A stretch of DNA of 12,580 bases, taken from Bacillota bacterium (GTDB taxonomy: Bacteria > Bacillota > Clostridia > Christensenellales > Aristaeellaceae). Positions 5,611 to 12,580 of this stretch are shown here, in pieces. The stretch lies in contig WRGP01000208.1 of assembly GCA_009787135.1 (NCBI GenBank), positions 1 to 12,580 of the forward strand, in the 5' to 3' direction. A model generated the notes under the pieces. That model did no database searches. It had not been told where the DNA came from and was given only the letters and a program-made list of their open reading frames with translations. Positions within the stretch are counted from its first letter, which is position 1; each line of letters starts with the position of its first letter. A program made the position numbers and the translations under genes.

Positions 5611-7038
5611 ATGAGGAAAACAAAGATCGTCTGTACCTTAGGGCCTGCCAGCGCCGATGAGGCCACCATGGAAGCGCTTTTAAAGAGCGGCTTGAACGTT
5701 GCCCGGCTCAATTTTTCGCACGGCACGCACGAAGCGCACAAGGAAATGATCGACCGCTTCCGCGCCGTGCGCGACCGGCTTTCGCTGCCCGCGGCCGTTA
5801 TGCTGGACACCAAAGGGCCTGAAATTCGCCTGCGCGACTTTCAAGGCGGCGCCTGCCAGCTGCGCGCGGGCGCGATGTTTACGCTCACCACCGAGGATAT
5901 CATGGGAAACGCGGAGCGTGCTTCCATCACCTACGCGGATCTGCCGCGGCAGCTAAAAAAGGGCAACAAGTTGTTGATAGACGACGGCCGGCTCACGCTG
6001 GAAGTGGTTGAAACCACGGAAACGGAAATCCATTGCATTGCGCTTGACGCGGGCCAGATAACCAATCACAAGGGCATTAACGCTCCCCGCATCCCGCTTG
6101 ACATGCCCTATCTGAGCGACGCGGACCGCGCCGACCTGCTCTTTGGCATTGAAAATGACGTGGATTTTGTGGCGGCGTCCTTTGTCCGCCGGCCGGACGA
6201 TATCGTTGTCATGCGCAAATTTCTCGACTACAACGGCGGACACGGCATCCGCATCATCGCCAAGATCGAGAACCTGGAAGGCATTGAGAATTTCGACGAG
6301 ATTTTGCGCCATGCCGATGGGATCATGGTGGCGCGCGGCGACATGGGCGTGGAGGTCGCCTTTGAGCGTCTGCCCGGCCTGCAGAAGCGTTTCATCCGCC
6401 GGTGTTACCAGTCCGGCAAAATGGTCATTACCGCCACGCAGATGCTTGAGTCCATGATCAACAGCCCCACGCCCACGCGCGCGGAGATCACGGACGTGGC
6501 GAACGCCGTATTTGACGGCACCTCCGCGGTAATGCTCTCCGGCGAGAGCGCGATGGGCAAATACCCCGTGCAGACCGTGCAGGCCATGGCGCGCATCGCG
6601 GAGCAGGCGGAACACGACTCCTTTGCAATGAACATGTACGGCGCCGTGGAGTATGATCCGGACGCGGCGACGACGAACGCCATTTCTGACGCCGCCAGCC
6701 GCGCGGCGCGTGATATCCATGCCAAGGCGGTAATCGCCGTGACAAAATCCGGCCATACCGCCCGCAACATTTCAAAATTCCGCCCGGCCAGGCCTATTGT
6801 GGCGGCGACGCCGGAGGCAAAAACCTTCCACCAGCTGTCGCTGTCCTGGGGCGTGTATCCCGTGCTCGCGCGGTACCAGAACACCTCCGAAGAGCTGTTC
6901 CAGCACGCCATTGACTGCGCCAAACAGATTGACCTGGTGGAGGACGGCGACCTGGTCGTCATCGCGGCGGGCATCCCCCTTAACACATGCGGCAGCACCA
7001 ACACGCTGAAAATTCAGACGGTTGGCACATATATATAA
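5611..7038 (+). CDS. pyk: Pyruvate kinase
   Basis: Catalyses phosphoenolpyruvate + ADP to pyruvate + ATP, the last step of glycolysis, in the cytoplasm. The 475-residue protein has the canonical N-terminus MRKTKIVCTLGPAS and the ARLNFSHG motif. TKGPEIR (67-73) has Glu71 at the position that marks potassium-dependent enzymes (Glu117 of rabbit muscle). The signature IIAKIENLEGI contains the catalytic K218 and metal ligand E220, and MVARGDMGVE contains the second metal ligand D244. QMLESMINSPTPTRAE and DVANAVFDGTSAVMLSGE follow. The small B domain lies between the two halves of the barrel. The C-terminal allosteric domain ends GSTNTLKIQTVGTYI. The length is that of the short form, without the extra PEP-utiliser-like domain found at the end of the Bacillus enzyme. 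It may be cotranscribed with the ABC importer genes, since the gap is only 19 bases. Confidence 0.96.
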   Translation: MRKTKIVCTLGPASADEATMEALLKSGLNVARLNFSHGTHEAHKEMIDRFRAVRDRLSLPAAVMLDTKGPEIRLRDFQGGACQLRAGAMFTLTTEDIMGNAERASITYADLPRQLKKGNKLLIDDGRLTLEVVETTETEIHCIALDAGQITNHKGINAPRIPLDMPYLSDADRADLLFGIENDVDFVAASFVRRPDDIVVMRKFLDYNGGHGIRIIAKIENLEGIENFDEILRHADGIMVARGDMGVEVAFERLPGLQKRFIRRCYQSGKMVITATQMLESMINSPTPTRAEITDVANAVFDGTSAVMLSGESAMGKYPVQTVQAMARIAEQAEHDSFAMNMYGAVEYDPDAATTNAISDAASRAARDIHAKAVIAVTKSGHTARNISKFRPARPIVAATPEAKTFHQLSLSWGVYPVLARYQNTSEELFQHAIDCAKQIDLVEDGDLVVIAAGIPLNTCGSTNTLKIQTVGTYI

Positions 7039-7065
7039 TGAATATCGAAAGGTGGTCTCCCGTCC

Positions 7066-7740
7066 ATGTCCTATTGGGATATTTTGTTGCGATTTGGGGC
7101 GGCGGTCCTCACCGGCGGCGCCATAGGGTATGAGCGCCAGGCGGGGCACCATCCGGCCGGGCTGCGCACCCATATCCTCGTTTGCATTGGCTCCGCCATG
7201 GTTGCCCTCATCGAGTGCCTGCTCACCGGGCAGGTTCCCGCCGGAAACGCCAATGTTTCCATGACGCTGGGCCGTATGAGCGCGCAGGTTATCAGCGGAA
7301 TCGGCTTTTTGGGCGCCGGTACCATCATCACCACCAAGCGGAACATCGCGGGGCTCACCACAGCGGCCTCGCTATGGGCCGTCGCCTGCATCGGCATTGC
7401 CGCGGGCATGGGGCTTTACGGCCTGTGCATGATTGGCGCGGGCTTTACGCTCGTTGTGCTCGCGCTGATCAAGCGAACCATTGTAGGCCATGTCCATAAG
7501 ATCGTCGAGGTGAGCTTTCGCCATCGAAAGGAAACGCTCGCGTTCCTTAACGAGTACCTGGCCGCGCAGAACATCCGCGTGTACAGCGTGGACTTCCGCG
7601 TGGAGGAATCCACGGATGGCGACAACCTCTACACCAACGTATACATGCTCGATCTGCCGCGCCGGGTTGACGTCACGGCGGTCATCTTAGACATCGCGGA
7701 ATATGTCGATGTGCAGAAGGTGAGGACACGCGACCCGTGA
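7066..7740 (+). CDS. MgtC/SapB family membrane protein
   Basis: This is a 224-residue membrane protein. The N-terminal MgtC domain (about residues 1-140) has four or five hydrophobic segments. The family stretches are clear: GGAIGYERQAGHHPAGLRTH, LVCIGSAMVAL, AQVISGIGFLGAGTIIT and GLTTAASLWAVACIGIAAGMG. A soluble C-terminal part of about 80 residues (HKIVEVSFRHRKETLAFLNE onward) looks like the ACT-like domain of full-length MgtC homologues. MgtC proteins are linked to survival in low magnesium and to inhibition of the F-type ATPase in Salmonella; most clostridial homologues have no assigned role. The ribosome binding site AAAGGTGG (7048-7055) is 10 bases upstream. The stop overlaps the start of the MATE gene by four bases (GTGA), so the two are likely cotranslated. 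Confidence 0.92.
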   Translation: MSYWDILLRFGAAVLTGGAIGYERQAGHHPAGLRTHILVCIGSAMVALIECLLTGQVPAGNANVSMTLGRMSAQVISGIGFLGAGTIITTKRNIAGLTTAASLWAVACIGIAAGMGLYGLCMIGAGFTLVVLALIKRTIVGHVHKIVEVSFRHRKETLAFLNEYLAAQNIRVYSVDFRVEESTDGDNLYTNVYMLDLPRRVDVTAVILDIAEYVDVQKVRTRDP

Positions 7741-9104
7741 TCAAACGGCATTTGGGCGGCGCTGATTTCTGGAAGCCCGCCCTGCGGCTAAGCCTGCCCG
7801 TTGCCCTGCAGCATTTGCTCGGCGGTTCCTTTACCCTCATCGATACGCTGATGCTCGGCCGGCTTGGCGACGAGGCGGTGGCCTCCGTTGGCATGGCCGG
7901 CCAATGGGCATGGCTGTTAAACATCTTCTTCTATGGCATGTCGTCCGGCGCGGCGGTTTTTTTGTCTCAGTATTGGGGGGCTAAGGATCATGGCGGCATC
8001 CGCCGCTCCTACGGCATGCTCGCGGCCGCCTGTCTTGCGCTCGCCGGCCTGATGTGCCTGGCGGCGGTGTTGTTTCCCGGGGTGATCATGCGCCTTTTCA
8101 CGAGCGATACAGGCGCTATCGAAACGGGCGTCCGCTATTTGCACATTGCCGGGCTGAGCTATATGGCGATAGCTTTCAGCCAGATTTTCAGCACTGTGCT
8201 GCGCTCCACGGAAGAGGTCAGGCTTCCGCTATACGCCAGCATCCTGGGCGTGCTGCTGAACACGGCGCTCAACTATGCCTTCATCTTTGGCAAGCTGGGC
8301 CTGCCCGAACTTGGCGTGCCGGGCGCCGCCATCGCGACCGTCATTTCAGCCTGGGCATGCCCCATCTTCCTTTTTTTTGCATCATTCAAGCGCCGGAACG
8401 TGCTAATCTGCCCGCCGCGGGATCTGTTTCACTTTGACAGGGCGTTTGGTTTCAAATTCTTCAGGGTTTCCCTCCCCGCGCTGGCCAATGAAGGCCTGTG
8501 GGCGCTGGGCACCATGGGCTACAATATGGTATACGGCCACATGGGCACCGCGCAGTACGCGGCGCTCACCATCTACCGTACGGTTGATTCGCTGTTCTTT
8601 GCCTTCTACATCGGCCTATGCCACGCGTGCAGCGTGCTGGTCGGCCGTGAGATCGGCGCGGGCCGAGTCGGCGAATCCGTTCAATACGCCAACCGCTTTA
8701 CGCTTGTGATGCCGGCGCTATCGATCTTCCTAGGCTTGATCGTCATCGCGACGCGCGGCATGTTCCTCACGCTCTTTACCGTATCGCCGGAAGTTCTCAG
8801 GCTGGCCAACGCCGTGCTGCTGATCTGCGCCGCTGAGATCCCCATCCGCAACATCCCCTTCATCACCATCTGCGGCATCTTCCGCGCCGGCGGCGATACA
8901 AAGATCGGCGTTATGTATGACCTTATCTCCGTGTGGTGCATGGCGCTGCCCGTGACGATTTTCTGCGGCCTCGTGGTAAGGCTGAATTTCCTTGTGGTCT
9001 TTGCGGTCATGCTGCTCTGCGAGGACTGGCTCAAGGCGGTCCTATGCGTCCGGCGGCTCAGGAGCGGGAAGTGGATCAAGCCTGTGGTGGAGGCGGCCCT
9101 GTGA
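7737..9104 (+). CDS. MATE family multidrug/toxin exporter
   Basis: This 455-residue inner-membrane antiporter has about twelve hydrophobic helices in two similar halves. The N-terminal MATE signature is clear: LSLPVALQHLLGGSFTLIDT, LMLGRLGDEAVASVGMAGQ and GMSSGAAVFLSQYWGAKD. The mid-region LGVLLNTALNYAFIFGKLG is followed by LPELGVPGAAIATVIS, the conserved half-repeat junction. The second half has YAALTIYRTVDSLFFAFYIG and LVGREIGAGR. MATE proteins expel cationic drugs or metabolites in exchange for sodium or protons; the substrate is not readable. The start is the GTG inside the overlapping GTGA with the MgtC-like gene, with a GAGG site (7722-7725) eleven bases upstream. Length is normal and no frame damage is seen. 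Confidence 0.93.
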   Translation: MIKRHLGGADFWKPALRLSLPVALQHLLGGSFTLIDTLMLGRLGDEAVASVGMAGQWAWLLNIFFYGMSSGAAVFLSQYWGAKDHGGIRRSYGMLAAACLALAGLMCLAAVLFPGVIMRLFTSDTGAIETGVRYLHIAGLSYMAIAFSQIFSTVLRSTEEVRLPLYASILGVLLNTALNYAFIFGKLGLPELGVPGAAIATVISAWACPIFLFFASFKRRNVLICPPRDLFHFDRAFGFKFFRVSLPALANEGLWALGTMGYNMVYGHMGTAQYAALTIYRTVDSLFFAFYIGLCHACSVLVGREIGAGRVGESVQYANRFTLVMPALSIFLGLIVIATRGMFLTLFTVSPEVLRLANAVLLICAAEIPIRNIPFITICGIFRAGGDTKIGVMYDLISVWCMALPVTIFCGLVVRLNFLVVFAVMLLCEDWLKAVLCVRRLRSGKWIKPVVEAAL

Positions 9105-9171
9105 GCAAGCGCCGCCCGGCGGGCAGCGCAGCCGGCGGCCAGCCTGCCCTTCGTCATCCCCGCCCTTCCAG

Positions 9172-9195
9172 CCGCGTGAACCAAAGTTCATGTGA
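9172..9195 (+). repeat. Imperfect inverted repeat related to the centre of the long palindrome
   Basis: CGCGTGAAC (9173-9181) pairs with GTTCATGTG (9186-9194), partly through G-U pairs, around a CAAA spacer. It agrees at 18 of 24 positions with 1881-1904, the middle of the palindrome upstream of dacF. Both contain GAAC-N4-GTTC. It lies 20 bases upstream of the darA -35 element. No U-run follows, so it is a poor terminator for the MATE gene. Confidence 0.6.
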
Positions 9196-9197
9196 TT

Positions 9198-9235
9198 GGA
9201 AGAGAGGTTCGTTATTGATTTATTGCCTCTCTTCC
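9198..9235. repeat. Perfect 10-base inverted repeat around the darA -35 element
   Basis: GGAAGAGAGG (9198-9207) and CCTCTCTTCC (9226-9235) are perfect reverse complements separated by 18 bases. The -35 hexamer lies in that spacer and the right arm occupies most of the space between -35 and -10. This placement suits a repressor operator. It has no U-run and so does not read as a terminator. Confidence 0.75.
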
Positions 9236-9243
9236 TGTATACT
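9215..9243 (+). promoter_or_regulatory. Candidate promoter of the darA-holB-ricT-nfo operon
   Basis: TTGATT (9215-9220, four of six) and TATACT (9238-9243, five of six) are separated by exactly 17 bases. The implied start near 9250 leaves a leader of about 22 bases containing the AAGGGAGG ribosome binding site. It is the best promoter match in the window. Confidence 0.65.
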
Positions 9244-9271
9244 ATACCGTAGGAAGAAGGGAGGCTTGGCT

Positions 9272-9601
9272 ATGAAGCTGATCATTGCCATTGTGCAGGA
9301 CGAGGATGCTTCCCGCCTGGTGAGCGGCCTGATGGACGAGGGATACAGCGTCACCAAGCTGGCGACAACGGGCGGCTTCCTTCGCGCGGGGAACACAACG
9401 CTGCTGCTGGGCGTGGAGGACGACCGTTTTCAAGGCGCGATGAGCATCATCGAAAAGGTTTGCAAAAGCCGCAAGCAGATCGCTACATCCCCGTCGCCCG
9501 TGGCAGGCGCGGCAGGCGTATATGTGCCATACCCCATTGAGGTGATGGTGGGCGGCGCGACGGTTTTTGTGATGAACGTCGAGCAGTTTATCAAGTACTA
9601 A
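9272..9601 (+). CDS. darA: Cyclic-di-AMP receptor, PII-like protein DarA/PstA
   Basis: This small cytoplasmic PII-like signal protein is a trimer in the family that binds the second messenger cyclic-di-AMP. The 109-residue sequence matches Bacillus DarA (YaaQ) along its whole length: start MKLIIAIVQDEDASRLV, the region VTKLATTGGFLRAGNTTLLL and GVEDDR, and the C-terminal part YVPYPIEVMVGGATVFVM plus NVEQF. The TTGGFL and GNTT stretches and the GVED turn belong to the ligand-binding region of the family. AAGGGAGG (9257-9264) lies seven bases before the ATG. The frame is open far upstream into the MATE gene, but the ribosome binding site, promoter and family start all support 9272. It is followed after two bases by holB, the typical neighbourhood in Bacillota. 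Confidence 0.95.
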   Translation: MKLIIAIVQDEDASRLVSGLMDEGYSVTKLATTGGFLRAGNTTLLLGVEDDRFQGAMSIIEKVCKSRKQIATSPSPVAGAAGVYVPYPIEVMVGGATVFVMNVEQFIKY

Positions 9602-9603
9602 GC

Positions 9604-10572
9604 ATGCGCTTTGAAGACTTTAGGGATCGGGGCGCGGCGGTTAGAAGCCTGTGTGAGGCGTTTCTGGCCGGCGCGCCCTCTCATGCGACGCTGATCACCG
9701 GGCCGCCCGGCGTTGGCAAGCGCACGCTGGCCTGTCTATGCGGCCAGAGTCTTTTTTGCGCGGCGGAAACCAAGCCATGCGGTGAATGCCCTGCCTGCAG
9801 GCGCTATCGCAAGGGCAGCCACCCAGACAGCTACCACATCCCCGAGAACAAGAGCATTGGCGTGGACACGATACGCGCTTTAACGCTGGCGCTGCAGAGC
9901 GCGGCCTATGAAGGCGGGTACAAGGCCGTGCGGATTGAATGCGCGGGCGCCATGACGGTGCAGGCGCAAAACAGCCTGCTGAAGACGCTGGAAGAGCCGC
10001 CGCCCCGCACGGTGTTCCTGCTCACGGCCACGGATATTGGCGAGGTGCTTCCCACCATCCGCTCAAGATGCCGCGTCGTGCGCATGCCGCCGATGCCGGA
10101 AGAGCGGGTGGAGGCCATCCTTGTGGGGCGGGGGATCGAACCCGGCCGGGCCGCGAGGCTGGCCGCGCTCTCGCAGGGCAGTGTCGGGCAGGCGTTTCGG
10201 ATGCAGGAAGACGACGGATTTTGGGCGCTTCGGGAGCGTGTGACGCTTGCAATAGAAGGCGTGCGTCAAACGTCTGATGTTCTGGCGGCCGTGAACGCGC
10301 TGAAGGACGATAAGGGCGACGCCGTGCTCGTGCTCAGCATGCTGGAGGACGCGCTTCGCGGCTCGCTTGTGCGGTCGCTGACGGGTGGGGCGCGGCGGGC
10401 GGAGCCTTGGGGGGAGAAGCTGACGGGCTTGGGCGCCCGGCGGCTGGCACGGCTGCTGGAAAGCGCGCGTATGTCGCGCCGCATGCTCAAGAGCAACGTG
10501 CCTTGGCCGGCGGTGCTGGAGCGATTTTTGATGGAATACGCGGAGGCGTTAATGCAATCGGAGGCGTTTTAG
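9604..10572 (+). CDS. holB: DNA polymerase III subunit delta prime
   Basis: This is a clamp-loader subunit that helps place the beta sliding clamp on DNA during replication. The 322-residue protein has an AAA+ fold. The P-loop-like stretch GPPGVGKRT (33-41) has Arg40 where ATPases usually have Ser or Thr, in keeping with delta prime being a non-hydrolysing subunit. A four-cysteine zinc module (C52, C59, C62, C65) follows, typical of gamma/tau and delta prime proteins. Further motifs are NSLLKTLEEPPPRT (123-136), the FLLTATDIGEVLPTI segment and the SRC motif (154-156) that completes the ATPase site of the neighbouring subunit. The C-terminal collar region is weakly conserved. It could only be confused with dnaX, which is longer and carries a full Walker A. 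It starts two bases after darA ends and ends three bases before ricT. Confidence 0.94.
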   Translation: MRFEDFRDRGAAVRSLCEAFLAGAPSHATLITGPPGVGKRTLACLCGQSLFCAAETKPCGECPACRRYRKGSHPDSYHIPENKSIGVDTIRALTLALQSAAYEGGYKAVRIECAGAMTVQAQNSLLKTLEEPPPRTVFLLTATDIGEVLPTIRSRCRVVRMPPMPEERVEAILVGRGIEPGRAARLAALSQGSVGQAFRMQEDDGFWALRERVTLAIEGVRQTSDVLAAVNALKDDKGDAVLVLSMLEDALRGSLVRSLTGGARRAEPWGEKLTGLGARRLARLLESARMSRRMLKSNVPWPAVLERFLMEYAEALMQSEAF

Positions 10573-10575
10573 AAA

Positions 10576-11562
10576 ATGGCAACTGTGATTGGCGTCCGGT
10601 TTAAGCGGCCGGGTAAAATGTATTATTTTGATCCGGGTAAAATGGAAATAGCGGAAGGCGATACCGTGGTGGTGGAGACGGTGCGCGGTGTGGAGCTTGG
10701 TCAATGCGTCAGCAAGCCCATTGAGGTGAAGGACGAGGAGATTGTGCCGCCGCTGCGCAATGTGGTGCGTATCGCGACGAACGCGGATGTCGCGCAGGTG
10801 GAGCGCAACCGCGAGAACGAGCAAAAGGCGTACGGCATATGCCAAGAGAAGATTATCGCCCATAAGATCGAGATGAAGTTGGTGGACGTGGAATATGCGT
10901 TTGATGCCAGCAAGATCATCTTCTATTTTACGGCCAACGGCCGCGTGGATTTTCGCTCGCTCGTGAAGGATCTCGCGTCTGTGTTTAAGACGCGCATTGA
11001 GCTGCGCCAGATTGGCGTACGCGACGAGGCCAAGATGCTAGGCGGCCTGGGCCCCTGCGGCCGGCCGATTTGCTGCGGGTCGTTTTTAGGGGATTTCCAG
11101 CCTGTATCCATCAAAATGGCCAAGGAACAGAACCTGTCCCTGAACCCTACCAAAATATCGGGCCTATGCGGGCGGCTGATGTGCTGCCTGAAGTATGAGC
11201 AGGATTATTATGAGGAGGCGCGCAAAAAGCTGCCCCGTGTCGGCAAGGAGGTCATGACGCCGGACGGCCGCGGGCATGTTGTGGATCTTGATGTGCTGAG
11301 GCAAACCGTCAAGGTGCGCATTTTTGAGGGCGACTCGACGGAGCTGAAAGAGTACGCGGCCGAGAAAATCCAGCGCTTTACGCCGCCGGAAGCGGACAGA
11401 AGAAGCGGGAGGCATCCGGCGGAGGGCGCGGCCTGGGCGCACGGGCATTCCGGTTTGCCCGAACAAGAAGTTGAGCCGGAAGCGGACGAGGCCGAGGTAG
11501 AAATTGAGGAGATAAGCGACGCGGAGCTTCTGATGCTGGAGGACGAAACGGAAGGGTTGTGA
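10576..11562 (+). CDS. ricT: PSP1/RicT (YaaT) family regulatory iron-sulfur protein
   Basis: A 328-residue cytoplasmic protein of the PSP1 family. In Bacillus, RicT joins RicA and RicF in a complex with Fe-S clusters that assists RNase Y in mRNA processing and affects sporulation and biofilm. The PSP1 core spans about residues 1-265. The conserved cysteine clusters are GPCGRPICCGSF (159-170: C161, C166, C167) and LCGRLMCC (197-204: C198, C203, C204), and they fit the Fe-S ligand role known for the family. DVEYAFDASKIIFYFTANGR and DFRSLVKDLA are also typical. The last 60 or so residues form a low-complexity, strongly acidic tail (VEPEADEAEVEIEEISDAE), probably disordered. GGAGG (10560-10564) inside the end of holB serves as ribosome binding site. 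RicA and RicF genes are not in the window. Confidence 0.93.
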   Translation: MATVIGVRFKRPGKMYYFDPGKMEIAEGDTVVVETVRGVELGQCVSKPIEVKDEEIVPPLRNVVRIATNADVAQVERNRENEQKAYGICQEKIIAHKIEMKLVDVEYAFDASKIIFYFTANGRVDFRSLVKDLASVFKTRIELRQIGVRDEAKMLGGLGPCGRPICCGSFLGDFQPVSIKMAKEQNLSLNPTKISGLCGRLMCCLKYEQDYYEEARKKLPRVGKEVMTPDGRGHVVDLDVLRQTVKVRIFEGDSTELKEYAAEKIQRFTPPEADRRSGRHPAEGAAWAHGHSGLPEQEVEPEADEAEVEIEEISDAELLMLEDETEGL

Positions 11563-11566
11563 TACC

Positions 11567-12400
11567 ATGCTTCGAATCGGGCCGCACATTTCAGCCAGCC
11601 ACGGGTATTTGGCCATGGGCAGGCATGCGCTTGACCTTGGCGCGAATGCCTTCGCTTTTTTTACGCGCAATCCCCGCGGCGGGAGCGCGCGGCAAATGGA
11701 CGAAGAGGATGTCCTGGCGTATCGTGATCTGGCCGCGGCCCGGGGCGTGGGGCCCATCGTCGCGCATGCCGCCTATACGATGAACCCCGCCGCGGAGAAG
11801 GAGCATCTGCGCGCCTTCACCCGAGAGGCCATGGCGGATGATTTGGCGCGCATGGCGCACACGCCCGGCAATTTGTATAACTTTCACCCCGGAAGCCATG
11901 TGGGGCAGGGCGTGGAAGCGGGTATTGATTATATCGCGGCGCTGCTGAACGGAATTCTAACGGCAGGGCAGCCGACCACGGTGCTGCTGGAGACAATGAC
12001 CGGCAAGGGCAGCGAGATCGGCGGCAGGTTTGAGGAGCTGCGCGGCATTTTGGATCGGGTGCGCCTTGAGAATAAGCTCGGCGTGTGCCTGGACACCTGC
12101 CATGTCTGGGACGCCGGGTATGACATCGCGGGCGACCTGGACGGCGTGCTGACGGAATTCGACCGCGTGATTGGCCTTTCGCGGCTATGTGCCGTACACC
12201 TCAACGACAGCATGAACGCGCGCGGCAGCCGCAAGGACAGGCACGCGCGGCTTGGCGAGGGCGCTATTGGGTGGGAGGCTATCGAGCGGATTGTCAATCA
12301 TGCGGCGCTGAAGGGTGTGCCGTTTATTTTGGAGACGCCCAATGAGGATGAGGGATGGATGCGGGAGATTCGGATGGTACGGGAGGCGTATAAAGGGTAG
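11567..12400 (+). CDS. nfo: Endonuclease IV, AP endonuclease of base excision repair
   Basis: This 277-residue enzyme cleaves DNA 5' of abasic sites using three zinc ions. All nine metal ligands expected from E. coli Nfo can be placed: H67 (AHAAY), H107 (FHPGSH), E142 (LLETM), D176 and H179 (CLDTCH), H211 (VHLNDS), D224 and H226 (KDRHARLGEG) and E256 (ILETPN). The N-terminal strand IGPHISAS and the block FFTRNPRGGSA are also family marks. The usual HAPY motif reads HAAY here, a small change next to the ligand H67. Length is normal. The start follows ricT by four bases, with AAGGG (11552-11556) ten bases upstream inside ricT. It is likely the last gene of the darA operon. No convincing terminator follows, only a six-base-pair hairpin (12413-12431) without a U-run. 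Confidence 0.95.
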   Translation: MLRIGPHISASHGYLAMGRHALDLGANAFAFFTRNPRGGSARQMDEEDVLAYRDLAAARGVGPIVAHAAYTMNPAAEKEHLRAFTREAMADDLARMAHTPGNLYNFHPGSHVGQGVEAGIDYIAALLNGILTAGQPTTVLLETMTGKGSEIGGRFEELRGILDRVRLENKLGVCLDTCHVWDAGYDIAGDLDGVLTEFDRVIGLSRLCAVHLNDSMNARGSRKDRHARLGEGAIGWEAIERIVNHAALKGVPFILETPNEDEGWMREIRMVREAYKG

Positions 12401-12464
12401 GAAGTACGTATAGAATCATTCGCTGTGATTCCAGCACGGATTTTATCCTTAATAAGTCCTGGCT

Positions 12465-12580
12465 CTATTTGTAGTCATCCTGCATTGATTCCCCTATTTC
12501 CGCCCCGCCCCACCGGCTCTGCCCCAAATCCACCCGCCCGTCCCTCTGAAAAGCAACCCCCTCCTCGCGCAGCAGCTCCC
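12465..12580 (-). CDS. Probable 3' end of a leftward gene, product unknown
   Basis: Read on the minus strand from the right edge, one frame stays open for 37 codons (beginning ELLREEGVAFQRDGRVDLG) and ends in TAG at 12467-12465. Its composition (LLREEG, QDDYK) looks like ordinary protein and its codons are G/C-ending, like the neighbours. The other two minus-strand frames are glycine/arginine-rich and unlikely to be coding. It would converge on nfo, leaving a gap of about 64 bases. The stretch is too short to name a family. Confidence 0.4.
   Translation of the reverse strand, partial: ELLREEGVAFQRDGRVDLGQSRWGGAEIGESMQDDYK

Noticed and set aside
8933..9271. Long N-terminal extension of DarA, or a fused upstream domain
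   Set aside because: The open frame is a shadow of the MATE gene and its downstream gap; promoter, ribosome binding site and family length all support 9272.
12413..12431. Terminator after nfo
   Set aside because: Only six base pairs with a seven-base loop and no U-tract on either strand.

Overview
The window looks like chromosomal housekeeping DNA from a GC-rich member of the Bacillota, most likely an uncultured or gut-type Clostridia. This is an inference from content. There is a DarA/PstA-type PII-like cyclic-di-AMP receptor next to holB and a RicT/YaaT (PSP1) gene, an arrangement typical of Bacillota. There is also a Gram-positive style DacF/PBP5 carboxypeptidase, a TrpXYZ-like ABC importer and purine-rich Shine-Dalgarno sites. 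I see no rRNA, tRNA, CRISPR array, transposase or prophage gene.

Left part (1-2778): the 3' end of an exported or anchored protein of unknown function (PsbP/DcrB-like fold suspected) converges on dacF, which is read leftward. A TauE/SafE (TSUP) permease is read rightward from the other side of the dacF promoter region. The 225-base divergent intergenic region holds an almost perfect 52-base palindrome.

Middle part (2779-7038): a substrate-binding protein, a permease and an ATPase form a compact ABC importer operon. Translational coupling is likely and the last two genes overlap. Pyruvate kinase follows after 19 bases and may be cotranscribed. The operon promoter region carries a 24-base tandem repeat.

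Right part (7066-12400): an MgtC-like membrane protein and a MATE exporter overlap by four bases. After a 167-base gap with a good promoter come darA, holB, ricT and nfo (endonuclease IV), packed as an operon. This matches the Bacillus darA-yaaR-holB-ricT region with yaaR absent. The right edge shows the probable 3' end of a leftward gene.

I see no clear undescribed system. The most interesting material is regulatory: two intergenic GAAC-N4-GTTC inverted repeats (one at the centre of the long palindrome, one upstream of darA), a perfect 10-base inverted repeat around the darA -35 element, and the tandem repeat at the ABC operon promoter.
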